A stretch of 64,000 bases of DNA from Blumeriella jaapii (lineage: Eukaryota > Ascomycota > Leotiomycetes > Helotiales > Drepanopezizaceae), in NCBI GenBank assembly GCA_009599575.1, contig VWND01000086.1:62001-126000 (forward strand), in the 5' to 3' direction. A program made the position numbers and the translations under genes. The first letter of the stretch is position 1, and each line of letters opens with the position of its first letter. The notes under the pieces are model-generated. The model saw nothing but the letters and a program-made list of their open reading frames with translations, did not search any database and was not told where the DNA came from. Shown here one piece after another: positions 24,048 to 38,796 of this stretch.

Positions 24048-25134
24048 TTAAGACGCGCCTACGAGATCATCGGTTTGCCTCCTCTTCGCGAACTGCACAA
24101 ACTCCTTATCTATCACGCGTCACACAGTGTCAGCACTCACAAATGCAAGACTCATATCTCCCCCATCCCAGGGGCTCGGTCTGACAACGAAAGACCAAAA
24201 GGTCCTAAATAGAGAAAGAAGAAAACTCACAAGAAATCCTCCCTTCCTTCCCACTCTCACCCACCGAACCCATCGCCACCTGCACCTCTGCCTCACTAAC
24301 CTCATCCCCCAGCCCTTCCATCACCTGCCTCAACTGCGCCGCCGAAAGTGATCCCTCGAGCGACGGCTCGACGCTCTTCCACGCAGCCTCTAAGCGGGCC
24401 TCCTGGGCGTCATCGTCGCTCTCGGAGGGAGCCGAGACCTGGATATGCGGCGCGCGGGCGCGGCCCGTCATCATGGCGATGAATTCTTGCCCTCGCGTTC
24501 AGCTCTCCGTACCCATGAAGTACCCGGTTTTGAAGTCCTCGCATCCCTCCCAAACAGAAAGCCGAGAGAGAGGAAAGAAAAGAAAGAGAGAAAGAAAGAG
24601 AGAGGCAGGAGAAAGGGAAGACGGAGGTGGGCGCGTACCGTCAAAGCTGATCGTCCCATCGCCATCGAGATCAACCTCCCGAATGATCTGCGCGAGTTCC
24701 TCCTCGCTCGGCTTCTGCCCAGAGGCCTGCATCACACGCCCGAACTCCTCGACGGTGATGTTGCCGCCTCCGTCGGTGTCCTGTGTTCGTTCGCTTCAGC
24801 TCTGTGCAAAGCTATCGTCTCCTTCTGTCTCTGCATCTCAACTGTTGTGCTCGACCAGGAGTCTCTTTGACTCGATTCTGTGGAGCAGGCGTTGGGGGAG
24901 AGGGATATGGTGAATAGATAGGGTAGACACAGGTCAACAGGTAGACACCACGCAAAAAAACCACCCGCAACTTACATATTGCTCAAATTCATGCTTCAAA
25001 ATCTGCACCTCCTCTTCCGTGAGGTATTTGCCGGCCTACATGACGTTGCTTCGTTAGGTCAAATCACGCCCCTCCAATGCCCATGCCGGATTTCGAAATC
25101 TCGCGAGTGAGTGAGGGCGAACGGCACGTACCAT
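24048..25134 (-). CDS. Calmodulin-like EF-hand protein
   Basis: Five exons (25132-25134, 24976-25035, 24639-24780, 24231-24485, 24048-24109) encode 173 residues. The first coding exon is only the ATG, followed by a GTACGT donor; an intron directly after the start codon is common in calmodulin genes. The N-lobe has two canonical EF loops, DTDGGGNITVEE (residues 22-33) and DLDGDGTISFDE (58-69), with acidic ligands at positions 1, 3, 5 (in part) and 12. The C-lobe has the EF-hand pair fold but both loops are degenerate, ending GRISYKEFVQFAKRRQ. The protein should therefore bind at most two Ca2+ ions. It could be a calmodulin-like regulator or a myosin light chain-like protein; the sequence does not decide. 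All splice phases agree with the conserved reading. Confidence 0.88.
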
Positions 25135-25994
25135 CGTGAAGTTTCAAGATACAGCTCAGAGAGGATTTGGAGAGAGATTGTTGTCTTGGGGCTTTGTATC
25201 GTCGTGCGCTGACCGACAAGCAGGCGTTTCGTTCAGCCGGTAGGTAAATCGTCGATCGTGTGAACCGAGGTGTACATCACGTGGATACTGTACTAGTGAG
25301 TCAGTGTCACCTTAACCTTACGTACAGTACAGTACAATTGTATACCTTGACACTTACAGTACTGTACAGTACCATTGGAGTGATGGCATTCGGCGCCTAT
25401 ATGACACTTTTCCAGGCTTGCAGGTTTTTTTCTGACGTCTTTTCGAGCTATCAACAAAAGCCACTTCTCAAATGATCATGGGAAGCTATTCCGCTCGTCA
25501 AGGAAAAAAAAAAGGCTCAAACGGCAGACATGTGTCATACATCTCTATTACATAACCGCTTTTCGCGAAAGTCTTACATGTGTCAAAATCTCCAGTTTTG
25601 CACGTTCCTACACTCTACCAAAGCTTTGAGGTTGCTCGCGGCTTCACTGGCGTTTCCAGACGTTCTATCACATTGTTCATTCGTACCTTTTCTCTCTCTG
25701 CTTTCTTCCGTCTTGTACAGCCCTTCCCACCTCTCCCAAGTTGTGCGTAATCCATGTTAACATTTAATAGACTTGAGTGCAGTAAAGAGGTAGATGTTGC
25801 TTCCCCTCGAACGCGCGCTATTACGGCACACTGGAAAGAAGTTTTTGATCAATCACACTTCAGTCAAACCAGAAAGCTTACGAATTATAGCAAACCAAGA
25901 GGTGACGAGCAGAGAATTTATTTTGCAAATAAACTACAGGTCTATAAAAAACCGAAACATCGTAAGCTGATATTCATCGTCACATCGTCTCGCC
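25135..25994. other. Intergenic region with palindromes, no gene seen
   Basis: Holds the EF-hand promoter and the KatG 3' region, both genes being on the minus strand. GTACAGTAC lies at 25322-25330 and GTACTGTAC at 25359-25367, about 190-230 nt upstream of the EF-hand ATG. The KatG-proximal half is AT-rich. No gene is supported. Confidence 0.5.
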
Positions 25995-28530
<2,536 letters not shown>

Positions 28531-30339
28531 CGCCCTGCCATTACGTCAGCAGCCCTCGCACTCCACAGCCCTTGATTGGCCTATTGGAAACGGCGACATC
28601 ATCGGTTCTTCGACGCCATCGGCTCTTCGACGCCACCGGCTCTTCGACTCTGCGACGCCGTGTCTCGGATCCTCGCTGGCCGCGCCAGGCTCACGGCCTT
28701 GGCGCGTGAGGGCAGATGAAGATGAGAAGCTTCGAGAACGAATCCGGCCATCGCGGTGATCCTCCGAGAAACGTCCGAGTGGGACGGGGCGTATGCAGCA
28801 TGTGAAGAACGGTGAAACGTCTTTCGGGATCAAATCATGTTGAGAAATAGTAAGCCATCTCATCTTCTATTTGTAATAGTGATGATCTTACTTCTCATTC
28901 GGTATACCCACTTTCGCTGTGTACCCCGTGTGATGGGTGTATTTCATAAGAGAGTGAGTGGCCAAAGAATCTCCAAGCGCAAGAGATCCGATTAGCATTT
29001 CCATCCTGTCGATTCGTCTGTTGTCTGTTGTCTTCGCGTATTCGCTTAGGTGGGGCCGCCTCGGCTACCGCAGATGTCCCTCATACATCACGTGACTGTA
29101 TATAAGCAAGACGTTGGGCAATGCACACACGATGACTTGTCTGGAAAACTTTCTGACCTTTACACGAGCTTTCTAGCCCACAGGGTAGGTTCTACAAGGG
29201 AGTCGCCGAAAAAAGTCAGAAAAAAAACTTTGCGATGTTGTTTAAGAAGAGGTCACGTTTCATCAGCGCAGGGTTAGTGCTAGTGCGCCCCACAAGGCCA
29301 ATCAATGCCTTTCTGTTCAACCATCGATCAATGTAGGATCCTCATTTCCTTCACTCGCATACTTAGCACTTCGACGAATACGATGAGCAAGCCCGGTCTT
29401 GTAGTACAATTTATAGTACATTTCAGAATTGTTTGTCTAATACCTCACTCAACAGCTCTTCTGCATAAATCCCCTTAGCGACTCTACGGCTTGTTAGCCT
29501 TATTTACTACCAAGCTTCAAAGCGCTCTTCCAAGTCTCAATTTTGCTGTCGCATATTTGTGTAAATGATTTTCACCAAATTGCTATTCACAAGCAAGGGG
29601 CTTTAAATACGGCTTTCCTTCTCGACGAGAAGGTTTCGTTTGTGTCTATTGCGAGTGCGGAAAATGCTGGAGGCTTGCTGGATCCTTGCAATTGTTACAT
29701 TTGATTCATGGCCTTGCTAAGCCCTAACCTCTCTTTCGAGTTATCAAAACTTTCACCTTATTGATCGGGTTACGTAGGTAAACAAAAACTGCCTTTTCGA
29801 GTCTTGCAACTACACTCTCGTATACCAGGTTAGCAGTTTGAGTCCTGGGTCTTTGTACTCTTCTCTGGCCTATTCTGTTCCGTCGTTTAGTTTGTCCAAT
29901 GTCATTCCGCTCACAAACATATTGGCCCTGATTAGGTAGGCAAGGCTCTCTCGCGAGAATTTCACCAGCAGCTAGTATCTGCCTCAGCACCTGATTGCTA
30001 AGCAGTGAACGACAAATGGGCCTTAACCAGCCTCCCTAACAAGGGATCTAGATAAAGATGAATGGATCCACGTCGGCATAGATGCGCAACCCTTTCCCAA
30101 CCACCTGATATCCCACGACCTCACCATCCCCCATTCTCGACGTCGTAATGTCAACTTCCACCCGCGTACAAGACCCCCTCCCTCCCCCCCCCCCAGCCAG
30201 CCCGCCAGCGTCTCCTCACGCGTTACCCTCTCCCTCCGGCGCGTGCCCATCCTGCCCGCGCTCACGCTGCGCTGCCGCTACGACTCTACCATCTTGCCAT
30301 CAAAGACATTCTCGCACCTCGAGCGGCCATCACGTACGC
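28531..30339. other. Intergenic region, partly AT-rich, no gene seen
   Basis: The KatG-proximal part contains an imperfect repeat of CGACGCCAYCGGCTCTT near 28612-28660. From about 28860 to 29990 the DNA is AT-rich with no sustained frame; a short basic open frame at 29724-29990 (-) has no recognisable family. A C-rich run lies at 30181-30196. Confidence 0.45.
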
Positions 30340-30927
30340 AGCCGGAAGGTGCAGATGGCCATGATGCAGATGCCGAGGCCCGGCTCGACGATAGACCACA
30401 CGACGATGCGGAGCATTAGGAAGGTGAAGTCTAAGACTGGGTCGCCGAACTGCTTGATGTACCTGGTGCGCACGATGATCGAGGGGCCGGCGCTGGGGGA
30501 CGTCGGTCACGTGTACAACAACAGATCAGGTCCCCAGTCTCAAGTTGCAAGATGATAAAGAAATACAAGACGGAGGCATGGAGGGAAGGAGGAGGAATTG
30601 CACAGGCAGCTTCTATGATTCCCAGTGCCAACATGCCCCCACCAATCCCCTTGTTCTTCGGTTTCTTCTTCTCCATCTTCAAACCCCACATAACCCCAGT
30701 AGGCAACAACCCAGACACCAGATCCGCCTACGCCGAGAACATCGAGAAGACGAGGGTGAGATCGCTCAGCATCCCGAGATTGTAGCACACCCCATCTCCC
30801 TCCCACCGGCGGCGGCTCGGAACCGCGTCTAGAGGTAGTGGATGAGCCGGCACTGCAAACACAGGAAGACGAAGGGGACGACGGTGCATGCGACTAGGCT
30901 GGGCCCATTTTCGCAGTCAATCGACAT
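30340..30927 (-). pseudogene. SAT4/fungal rhodopsin-domain protein, degenerate fragment
   Basis: Minus-strand segments match parts of a seven-helix SAT4-type (rhodopsin-like, PF20684) membrane protein. A start at 30927 gives MSIDCENGPSLVACTVV and a first helix, ended by TAG at 30829-30831. About 60 nt later a later-helix segment reads NLGMLSDLTLVFSMFSA, TAG, ADLVSGLLPTGVMWGLKM, then a basic loop and GGGMLALGIIEAACA. A third segment reads RTRYIKQFGDPVLDFTF and WSIVEPGLGI, then a stop. Helices 2-4 are missing and at least two in-frame stops are present. An intact SAT4-domain gene lies at 41391-43048, but the two are clearly diverged and not a recent duplication. Confidence 0.72.
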
Positions 30928-33900
30928 GGCTATGCTGCCAATAGCGATGTCGGCTCACGTGTATATAAAGTATAAAGAGCCTCTTCCTGAATGGGTCTTC
31001 GAGCTCTCTCGGGCTCTCGTGGCCGGGGGCATGACTTGCATCTATAGCCGTTACTGGACAGCGGGACGTCTCAAAGACGATCGTGTTCCAGTGGACAAAA
31101 ATGGCTGATGGCAGAACGGGACGGGCAACAGGGAGTTTCTTCACTTACTCGCCTCCCTGCCCAAGACACGCCTAACGCAGTTATCTTGGAGACCAGATAA
31201 TGGCAGTGGTCCGGTTCCCGGTCGAGGAGAAGCCAGGGGTGATACAAGCTCCAGAACCGAAATTGAGGCCGGGAGCTTCCAACACGGTACGACTGGATGA
31301 GTTGTCCCTGTCTCCCGCTTTGGGCAGGAGGGTACATGCCATTTCGGTGCTACCCTCAAGAGCAAAATGAAACAGGAAACATATAGCAAGTCGACACGAT
31401 CAAGCAGCAAACAGGAGAGCAATTCATGCCACGAGAAGCGTATTTCCAATGTGCTTCCCAACAACCTCAGATGTTGTTACCTGAGGATGTACAAAAGCTC
31501 ACGAGTCCTCGCGATCCAGGTGAACTGTAAACCAACGGCCACACCGGCTCGGCTGGCGGCATCATGCCGTAATCCACCGCCACCACTACCTGCCCCCCCT
31601 CTCCCTCTCTCACCAGCCCTTCCTTCCGCCGAATCGCGGACCTCGCACATCTCCAAAAAGAAAGCGTTTCTCCATCCAGTGCCATCTTACCTTTCCCGCA
31701 CGAAGTTTCTTTCCCTTAACAACAGCCACACCTGGTCTCGCTCGCGGGATGCCTTTTTTTACGTGTCACTTTCCACTATGATCACACAAAGACTCTCTAG
31801 ACTGGTTCAAGCATCATAGCCTCTGCGTTCATGTTTTTTTTGGGTGGGGGGGGCAGTTGGAGGAAAAAAGGAAGTTGCGACAAGCTAATCTCGCAGAGTG
31901 AGCTATCAACCGAGGAGGAATTGTACCCAAGTACGTGTGCAGAGCACCACCTACCTATCTATCTGCCCCCGATGCTGGTTTCATGTGGGACGTGTTTTTG
32001 TTTACTTTCCGAGCCGGGGCCGGGCCAGCTCGGTAGTACTGTAAGCGAGCCGGCCGAGCGAGATCCTGCCATTGTGACGCAACGCCCCAACGGCCCGTTT
32101 TTTCCTTACGGGTGTACTGTATGTGTGTGTCGGAACGGAGTGGCTGGCGACGGACAGACTGCACTACACCAGAAGCGAGAAATCAATCGCTGGACAAGAT
32201 CCTCACGTCTGGCTAATCCCTGACCATTCATTTCATCGCATGGCTTGGGGTGCACGACGCGGATCCGGACGGTCCTAGGTCAAGCTGGAGAGATCAGCTT
32301 CTACCAAAGTTTTGTGTCTGGAAGGTCGAGTTCGTCTGGGTAGGTACTGTAGGTGTTTATTCGGTTTTTGGGTTGGTTTGATTAACTAAGCCACGTAGTT
32401 TACACCGTGACAATTCTTGGGGTCATTTCCTCATCTCGGAAAATGAGGCTCGTAAGGACGCTGCGTGTAGCATGAGAGCGCACATGGCGAGGACAGTAAC
32501 AAAGCACGTCGATAGCGAATTCCGATAACGACCACATTTGCAGAATCGACAACACGCGCGAGCGTTCTTCGAAGTACTCACCATTCTTCTCGGCCAGCAG
32601 CCGGGTATCATCAAGCGTTGGTGACGCTCGTGCGATTCTGCAGCTGCTCTGTTAAGTCGATCTGCCCCCGCGGCGTTCCTCGCGAGTCTCGACGTTGCCT
32701 TTCGCCATACAATCTCTAAAAGACTGTGCGAAGGTGTTTGCCTCTCTCACCTTAACATTCGGGACCGGCTCTTATATACTTGGAGCAGTGGCAAAGTGCT
32801 TGAAATCTCGCTTAATCTGAACGTGCGAAGACTCTTTTGGTTTGGCTTTGGGATTTTCTCACTGCTTACGGTAGGTGGGATGGTGGATGCCATTGTATCT
32901 GGGTCTTCTGTATCGCTCCCCGCGCCTTCGGTACTTTCCGTGGTACAAGTAGCATGGTCAGATAGGTGGGTAGCAGAGCGGTGATACGTCCTTTCTTACA
33001 TGATGTCAGAGGGCACGATTCGCGGCCTGACCGAATCCCGAAGTAGGCGCGACCTAGGTGGATCCTAAGGATATAACCAAGCGTATCCTCATAGATCCCT
33101 AAGATTCAGTCCATCAATGAATGCCACTTTCTGCTCCCTGGTCCATCACCGTTCTCCGTGACACATGACCTGGCATTTGCACTATGCGCTCAGAAACACC
33201 ATGTGACAGTTTTGGAATGCAATTAGTTATTTTGATGGGTAAAATGTCTATCCTAGCGATATATTAATTATCGAAAACAATATAAAAGCAACGAGAATGA
33301 ATACTTCCCACAGAGAACAAACCCGCAGCTACGCTCCCTCCTCACCACACGCGACACGCACCACAACCGTCCATCCTTAATTTCCACTCGTGTTATGCCC
33401 TTGTTCATGTCGGACCCCGCTCCCTTATTTGCCATCGAACTCGCGCCTTTTCTCGCGCAGTCGGTCGTTCGGTCGTTTCTCTGCGGCCCGATGTTCATGT
33501 ACCTAGGCAGGTCGCCTTCCTTGCTCGTCAGGAGAAGAAAGCAGGATCCGCGTCAGGGCAGAAACGGCGTTGCGGAACGGTTGAGTCAAGCCAGGCCGAC
33601 GACCGACGCCGAGATCGAGCAAAGGAAAGGTTCTAGCGCTCGATGGCTCCTTTTCTTTCTACCGTGTCTCTGGGAGGAGAAGAAAGTAGCGGTTTCTGTG
33701 GATAGCGGGTGAACAGTTGGAGATGTCTTGTCGGGTGAGAATGGGAGGAGGAGGTCCTTTTTCTTTTTTTCCGTTGAGACTGAATTGCGATGATAAGGAG
33801 GGAAACGGCAACAGCAACAATCACAGCAAAAGCGCAAATCGAAACCCCTCGAATCCCCTCGAACCCAAAACGGTGTGTAAATCTCAGGAACGGTCAATTC

Positions 33901-35018
33901 CGCCTCGCACAGAAAAACGGGCTTGCATTCGCGACATTTCGGCTCCAGAGTTAGAGTTCAAGATGACTAGCAACCCTGGCACGATTGTTCCCATTTCAAA
34001 TGACCCCATGAACCATCATCTCCTGGAGCGGGAGGAAGTAAGTCCAGATTATATACAAGAAAAAGAATACTTTTCGCATGCGTGTATTTGCGGCGCAGCG
34101 ATCCCCAAGTACGAAGGGAAAGGGAAATCGGCTACTCCCTTCTTCGTCTAGGCTTGTGTTGTGGCCTGGTGGCCCTGAGGAGGAAGTGACGCACGAACCA
34201 CCCATACGAGGATTTATAGCGTTCTTTCCTCGCTTAGCTTTCTAGAGAAAACATCCCCCGTTTTCTGACCCTCTTCCTCTTGCTAACTGCTTGAGATTCC
34301 GTGTTGTCGCACAGCAGAATGTGAATCCACATCGCTGTGTTCGGGCCGCTGTTCCAAATCACAACCCCCCCCCCCCCCTGCCCCCTATTGCTGTGACACG
34401 TGCGGTAAACAGTTAAGCGAGGCCGGCGGCCTCAGGCGACGGGGAATCACTATGTGCAAAGCAACCGGCGCCCTTCCCGTGCTCAATTCCTGCTCTCGGA
34501 TGGCAGAGGACGAAATTTGCCAGAGAGAAGTATGCGCGTTGGCTGGAAGGAATTGAACTGAGGACTGCGATCGGGCGTGCGGAAGAAGAGAGGAATGTAT
34601 TTGTGCCTTTCCTTTTTTTTTCAGGAAGGGAGAGAATGTTTTAATGAAGAACGTTTGTTCTGAGTGACGGTAAGAGCATTGATGTGAGAAATTCGATTGA
34701 ATTGTTCACGACGATAACAACGCTTGCGCGCTTTTCGTACGCTATAACACATGACAGTGCGTAGATAGTCATGACCATGAAAAACAGTTCGCGACGAGCC
34801 CTATCCCAAGTTTACCCTATCACTGCCCAACGCCTAGTTGCCAGTCCCAGTCCCAGTCCCTCTCTATCATCTATCCAGAAACGCCACACTGTTCATGCAT
34901 CCCGCTTTCTATCATTACACCGTTAACAGCACATACCATACCATACACCTCGCTATCTATCATTACACCGTCAACAACACATACACCTCAGCTTTCAGAA
35001 GCTAGATCCAGAGCCTAT
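30928..35018. other. 4.1-kb gene-poor region
   Basis: No gene could be supported. Noted contents: GTACTGTA at 32036, a TACTGTA half-site near 32114, a G run near 31843-31851, a C run near 34365-34378, CAGTCC repeats near 34845-34860, and AT-rich stretches around 33200-33300 and 34590-34750. Open frames of 60-150 codons (for example 31367-31819, 33717-34151) have no family match, no splice-supported extension and overlap frames on the other strand. Confidence 0.45.
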
Positions 35019-35838
35019 CTACAAACGCTGAGCCTCGACCGCCACCCGCTCATGGCGCTGGTAGTCCCACTCCCAGTAGCCCAGCATCTCTCGCTGCTCC
35101 CTCTCGACCTCGCCTTGGCCGTCTTCGCTCACGTAGCCCTCTTGGGACTGGACATCGTACGCGTTGAGATGCGCGTGGATGTCGCTGAAATCAAGGTGCA
35201 CGATGTCGTCGTCGTCGTCGTCGTCGTCTGAGGCCATCTCGAGGTCGACGGCCTCGTCTCCGGAGTTCAGGTGGGCGGAGAAGAACAAAGCAGCCCGTTC
35301 GTGCTCGGTGGCGGAAGCGGAGAGCGCGGAGGAGGTGGGTGAGTAGATGCAGGCATCGGCGTCCTCGAAGAACTTGTCGGTGTCAACGTCGATGGTAGGC
35401 AGAGCGGAGGAAGGGGTCGAGGTGAAGAGCAGCTCGTCTCTGTAGAGGGGTTGGTAGGCGGGAGCGGGCGAGCAGCTTTTGTGGTTGTGCTCTGGGGAGG
35501 AGCATGTCTGGGTCTCGGTGGTGCTGGTGATGGGGAGAGGAGCTGGGGGGTGCAAGTCAGACTCTGGGTGCTTTGATCTTGAATCGCAGAGTGCTGACCA
35601 TGGGTGTACTCGGCTCCAGATGAGTATTCTGCACCGTGGTGCGTGGTGTGACCTGAGAGGAATGCATCCGCGAGAGAGAAGATGCCTTCCCGTGCTGGAG
35701 CACTGTTAGTTGTGATGAGATGGAACGAACGCAACAGGAAGATGTAAGCGACGTACGGTGGACGGCGTTGTTGGCAGTCTGGTCCTCGGCGAAGCGAGTC
35801 TGCTTTGCCGTGTGCGATACAGATGCAGTGGTAGACAT
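35019..35838 (-). CDS. Acidic fungal protein, unknown function
   Basis: Three exons (35757-35838, 35599-35694, 35019-35542) are proposed, giving 233 residues. Intron 1 has a GTACGT donor and CTCCAG acceptor. Intron 2 uses a weaker GTCAGC donor with a CTGAC branch point and CCCCAG acceptor; it is chosen because it keeps phase and joins two coding-looking segments. The protein begins MSTTASVSHTAKQTRFAEDQ, is rich in Ser/Thr/Pro, and carries a run of eight Asp (residues about 173-180) encoded by a GTC/GAC triplet repeat, then a conserved-looking acidic/aromatic tail with YVSEDGQGEVEREQRE and GYWEWDYQRHE. No domain was recognised. It is transcribed away from the Zn2Cys6-HET gene across 561 nt. 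Confidence 0.62.
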
Positions 35839-36399
35839 CTTGTCGACCGTGTGTGGATGGATGGATTGAGCGACAGCAAATGGATGTTGTGCGACGGCGC
35901 GCGAGATCAAAAGCGGGTAATGCGTGCGTAGGCAAATGGATGATGAGAGGCAACGGTGGGAGAGCGAGTGGAGGTTTTTGAGCGCGCACGACGGCTTATT
36001 TGTGGTCGTTTGCTTGCGCCGACCGTCAGCGTGCGCCGCGCTCACACGGAGCAAGAGTGTGCTTCGCCACGTCACGTCGATGCCGGCGACGCCAGTTGAG
36101 GAAAGCCTTGAGCCCTGCTGGCGACACTATATCTCTCTCTTGCATGGGTTGGTTTGGTATATCTTTGCTTGCTCGGCGCGGGTAGGCTGTGCAGTCGAGA
36201 CCGGGCTTGGTACAGTACAGCACTGTGCTGGGCACCGCCGAGGCTGACTTGCTGTCGCTCTGGCTGCGCGCGCAACTTTTCTGCCGTCACTCTGCCACGT
36301 CGATGGCGGCTGTCTCTGCTTCACGCGCCGGCAAAATGCCACCCAAAGACTCCCACACAGCAAAGCGCCGACGACACGGAAGGGCATCGCGACGACACG
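35839..36399. promoter_or_regulatory. Divergent promoter region with GTACAGTAC palindrome
   Basis: This 561-nt gap is the only room for the promoters of the acidic protein (-) and the HET gene (+). It contains GTACAGTAC at 36210-36218, followed by a CAGCACTGTGCTG palindrome. No other element is recognised. Confidence 0.5.
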
Positions 36400-38796
36400 A
36401 TGAGCGCAGATGCCATCGACCCCCAACTCCGAGACGCTTCGCACAATACCGCGCCGTCTCGCGGCGCCATCGTGCCTCTGCCCTGGCGCGGGAGTCACGC
36501 AGATGAGCAGAACGACGGCGACTCGGATGGCGAGGCTCATGACAAGCGGCGCAAGCTGAATCTGTGGAAGTGCAAGCCGTGTCGCGAGGCCAGGAAAAAG
36601 GTAAAGATCCATCTCGGCGAGGCGTGGCGAAGGACGAAGCTGATCCATGGACCAATAGTGCTTCCCGGAAGATCGTGTGTGGCCTCAGAAATGCCAGCGG
36701 TGCATCCAACATCGTCCGCACCAGCTGGAATGCTCCGAGCCCGAGTTGAATACTCGGACGCGCGGCAAGAATCTTTCCAAACCCGCTCGTCGCTCGAAGC
36801 CCCAGTCCGTGCCAGAGAGGTCGGACTTGAAACGAATCGCAAGTGACGATGAGGACAGTTCGGGCGACGAGGCCGTCTTTGATAGACCGACTCGGACCAA
36901 TCCCCTCAAAAAAGCCAAAAGAGAGCGTGCAGGAACGTTGATAGAACCCGCGCAGAAGACGCCCGAGCCCGCGTTTGCAGGGAGAAGGGATCAATACCCC
37001 CCTTCTCTATACGTACCCTTGGGAGACGACGCCTTGCGCATCTTGCGACTCGAAGCGGGTCGTAAAGATGACAAGTTGAGATGCTCTTTTGAGATCGCAT
37101 CGATCAGGAGCCCTCCCAAGTACGAAGCAGTCTCGTACGTCTGGGGATCCAACAGTGAAGCGCACCCGGAGCTGGAGGTCGAGCTGCTGGACAGTCAACA
37201 GCCAGCGAAGATACATCGGACCTTGATCAGACAGAATCTCCACTCGGCTCTTCGCAGCCTGCGACATCCATGCATGTTACGACTCTTCTGGGTCGATGGT
37301 CTCTGCATTAACCACCAGGACGTAGACGAGAGGAATCGTCAAGTGGCTATGAAGCGACTGATATTCGGCAAAGCCGAGAACCTGTGCTTCTGGATCGGTG
37401 ACAGCCCAACCTACAAGGCCGCATTGGGTTTCATACCTCAGATCCTCGAACTCAAGAACGTGGACAGACTCGTGCAGGACGAGAATGCTGTCGACAAATG
37501 GTCGACATTCCTTGATTTACTCAAGAACGACGTTTTTAGTCGACTCTGGCTGGTCCAAGAAGTTGCCATTGCCCAGAACGTCACTCTCCACTGCGGTGCT
37601 CCCGCCATCCACTATGCCGATTTCGTAGATGCTGTCACGATCTTTTTGTCATACCGAAAGCAGATTTCAGCCATCTTTCGGCACAAGAAGATGGATACAA
37701 GGGAGCTGATGGACCGCAAGATCACCATAGTCGAGCGCTTCATTGACGTGACGACCAATGCTCTCCGTCGTGTTTCCACGCCCGACCATCGTGAACCAGT
37801 GATCCAGCGGCTTCTCAGTCTCGAAGCACTTGTCTCCCAACTTTCCGACCTTTCCACCGGCCACCCTTGCGATAGAATCTATTCAGTCCTCCCCTTGCCA
37901 AAGATGTACTCAACGAAGCCCTACGCGTAGACTACGGCCGGACCACGCTCGAAGTCTATCAAAACTTCTTTGAACATGTTGTCTCCACCTCCCACTCGCT
38001 CGATATAATGTGCCGCCGCTGGGCCTTCTCTGTCTCCGAGAAAGACGCGCGGCTACCAACCTGGATACGGCCCTTGCAATCCAGCCTCCAGCCTCCCTTC
38101 AATCCCAACAATTCCGAGCGCACAGATGCCGACTCCCTGGTCGGAAATCCAGGAAACTGCTTCTACAACGCTGCCAAAGACACCACTGCATCTCCCCGCA
38201 TCGTCTCATCTCCCTGCTCCCCCACATCCCCAAAATCTCTTTTCGCAAAAGGCTACCGCTTCGACACCGTCGCCAAACTCGGACCGCGCGCAAGCGAGGG
38301 CATCATCCTCCAAGAATGGCTCCAGCTCGGCAACTGCACCCTTTCGGATGAGATTGACCCCGTCCCAGAGGCCTTCTGGCGCACGCTCGTCGCCGACCGC
38401 GGGCCCCGCGGCACCCACGCGCCCTCGTGGTATCGGCGTGCCCTACTCTACTGCCTCGGCGAGAGCACGCCCAACGGCGACATCAACACCAACCGACTCT
38501 TAGCCATGAGCGAGGCCGGCGGCAGCACCCTCGTCGTGGACTTCCTGCAGCGTGTCCAGGCCGTCATCTGGAACCGCAAGTTCCTGGTCAGCCAGCAGCG
38601 GGCGTGGATCGGGCTGGCACCCATGGCGGCCGTGGAGGGAGACGCGCTGGTCGTGTTGAAGGGGTGCAGCGTGCCTGTGGTGTTGCGGAAGGAACGAGGG
38701 TTCTGGAGGTGTGTGGGCGAGTGCTACGTGCATGGCATCATGGGCGGGGAGGCGCTGGATATGGGGCTTGCGGAGGAAGAGTTTGAGATATGTTGA
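36400..38796 (+). CDS. Zn2Cys6-HET domain fusion protein, frame broken
   Basis: Exon 1 is 36400-36600 and exon 2 is 36659-38796, across a 58-nt intron (GTAAAG donor, AATAG acceptor, phase 0); about 779 residues. Splicing completes a cysteine pattern C58-x2-C61-x6-C68-x10-C79-x2-C82-x9-C92, which fits the fungal Zn(II)2Cys6 cluster, preceded by a basic stretch (DKRRKLNLWK). A HET domain (PF06985) follows from about residue 221: KYEAVSYVWGS, LFWVDGLCINHQD, RNRQVAMKRLIFGKAENLCFWIG. HET proteins take part in vegetative (heterokaryon) incompatibility and related cell-death responses; the role of the zinc cluster here is unknown. The frame breaks at 37894-37897: CDRIYSVL should run on to AKDVLNEALRVDYGRTT, which needs TTGGCC where the sequence has TTGCC. 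HET genes are often inactivated in nature, so a real null allele is possible. Confidence 0.85.

Noticed and set aside
29724..29990. 88-codon basic minus-strand open frame, first thought to be a transposon remnant
   Set aside because: No reverse transcriptase, integrase or transposase motif could be identified and no terminal repeats flank it.
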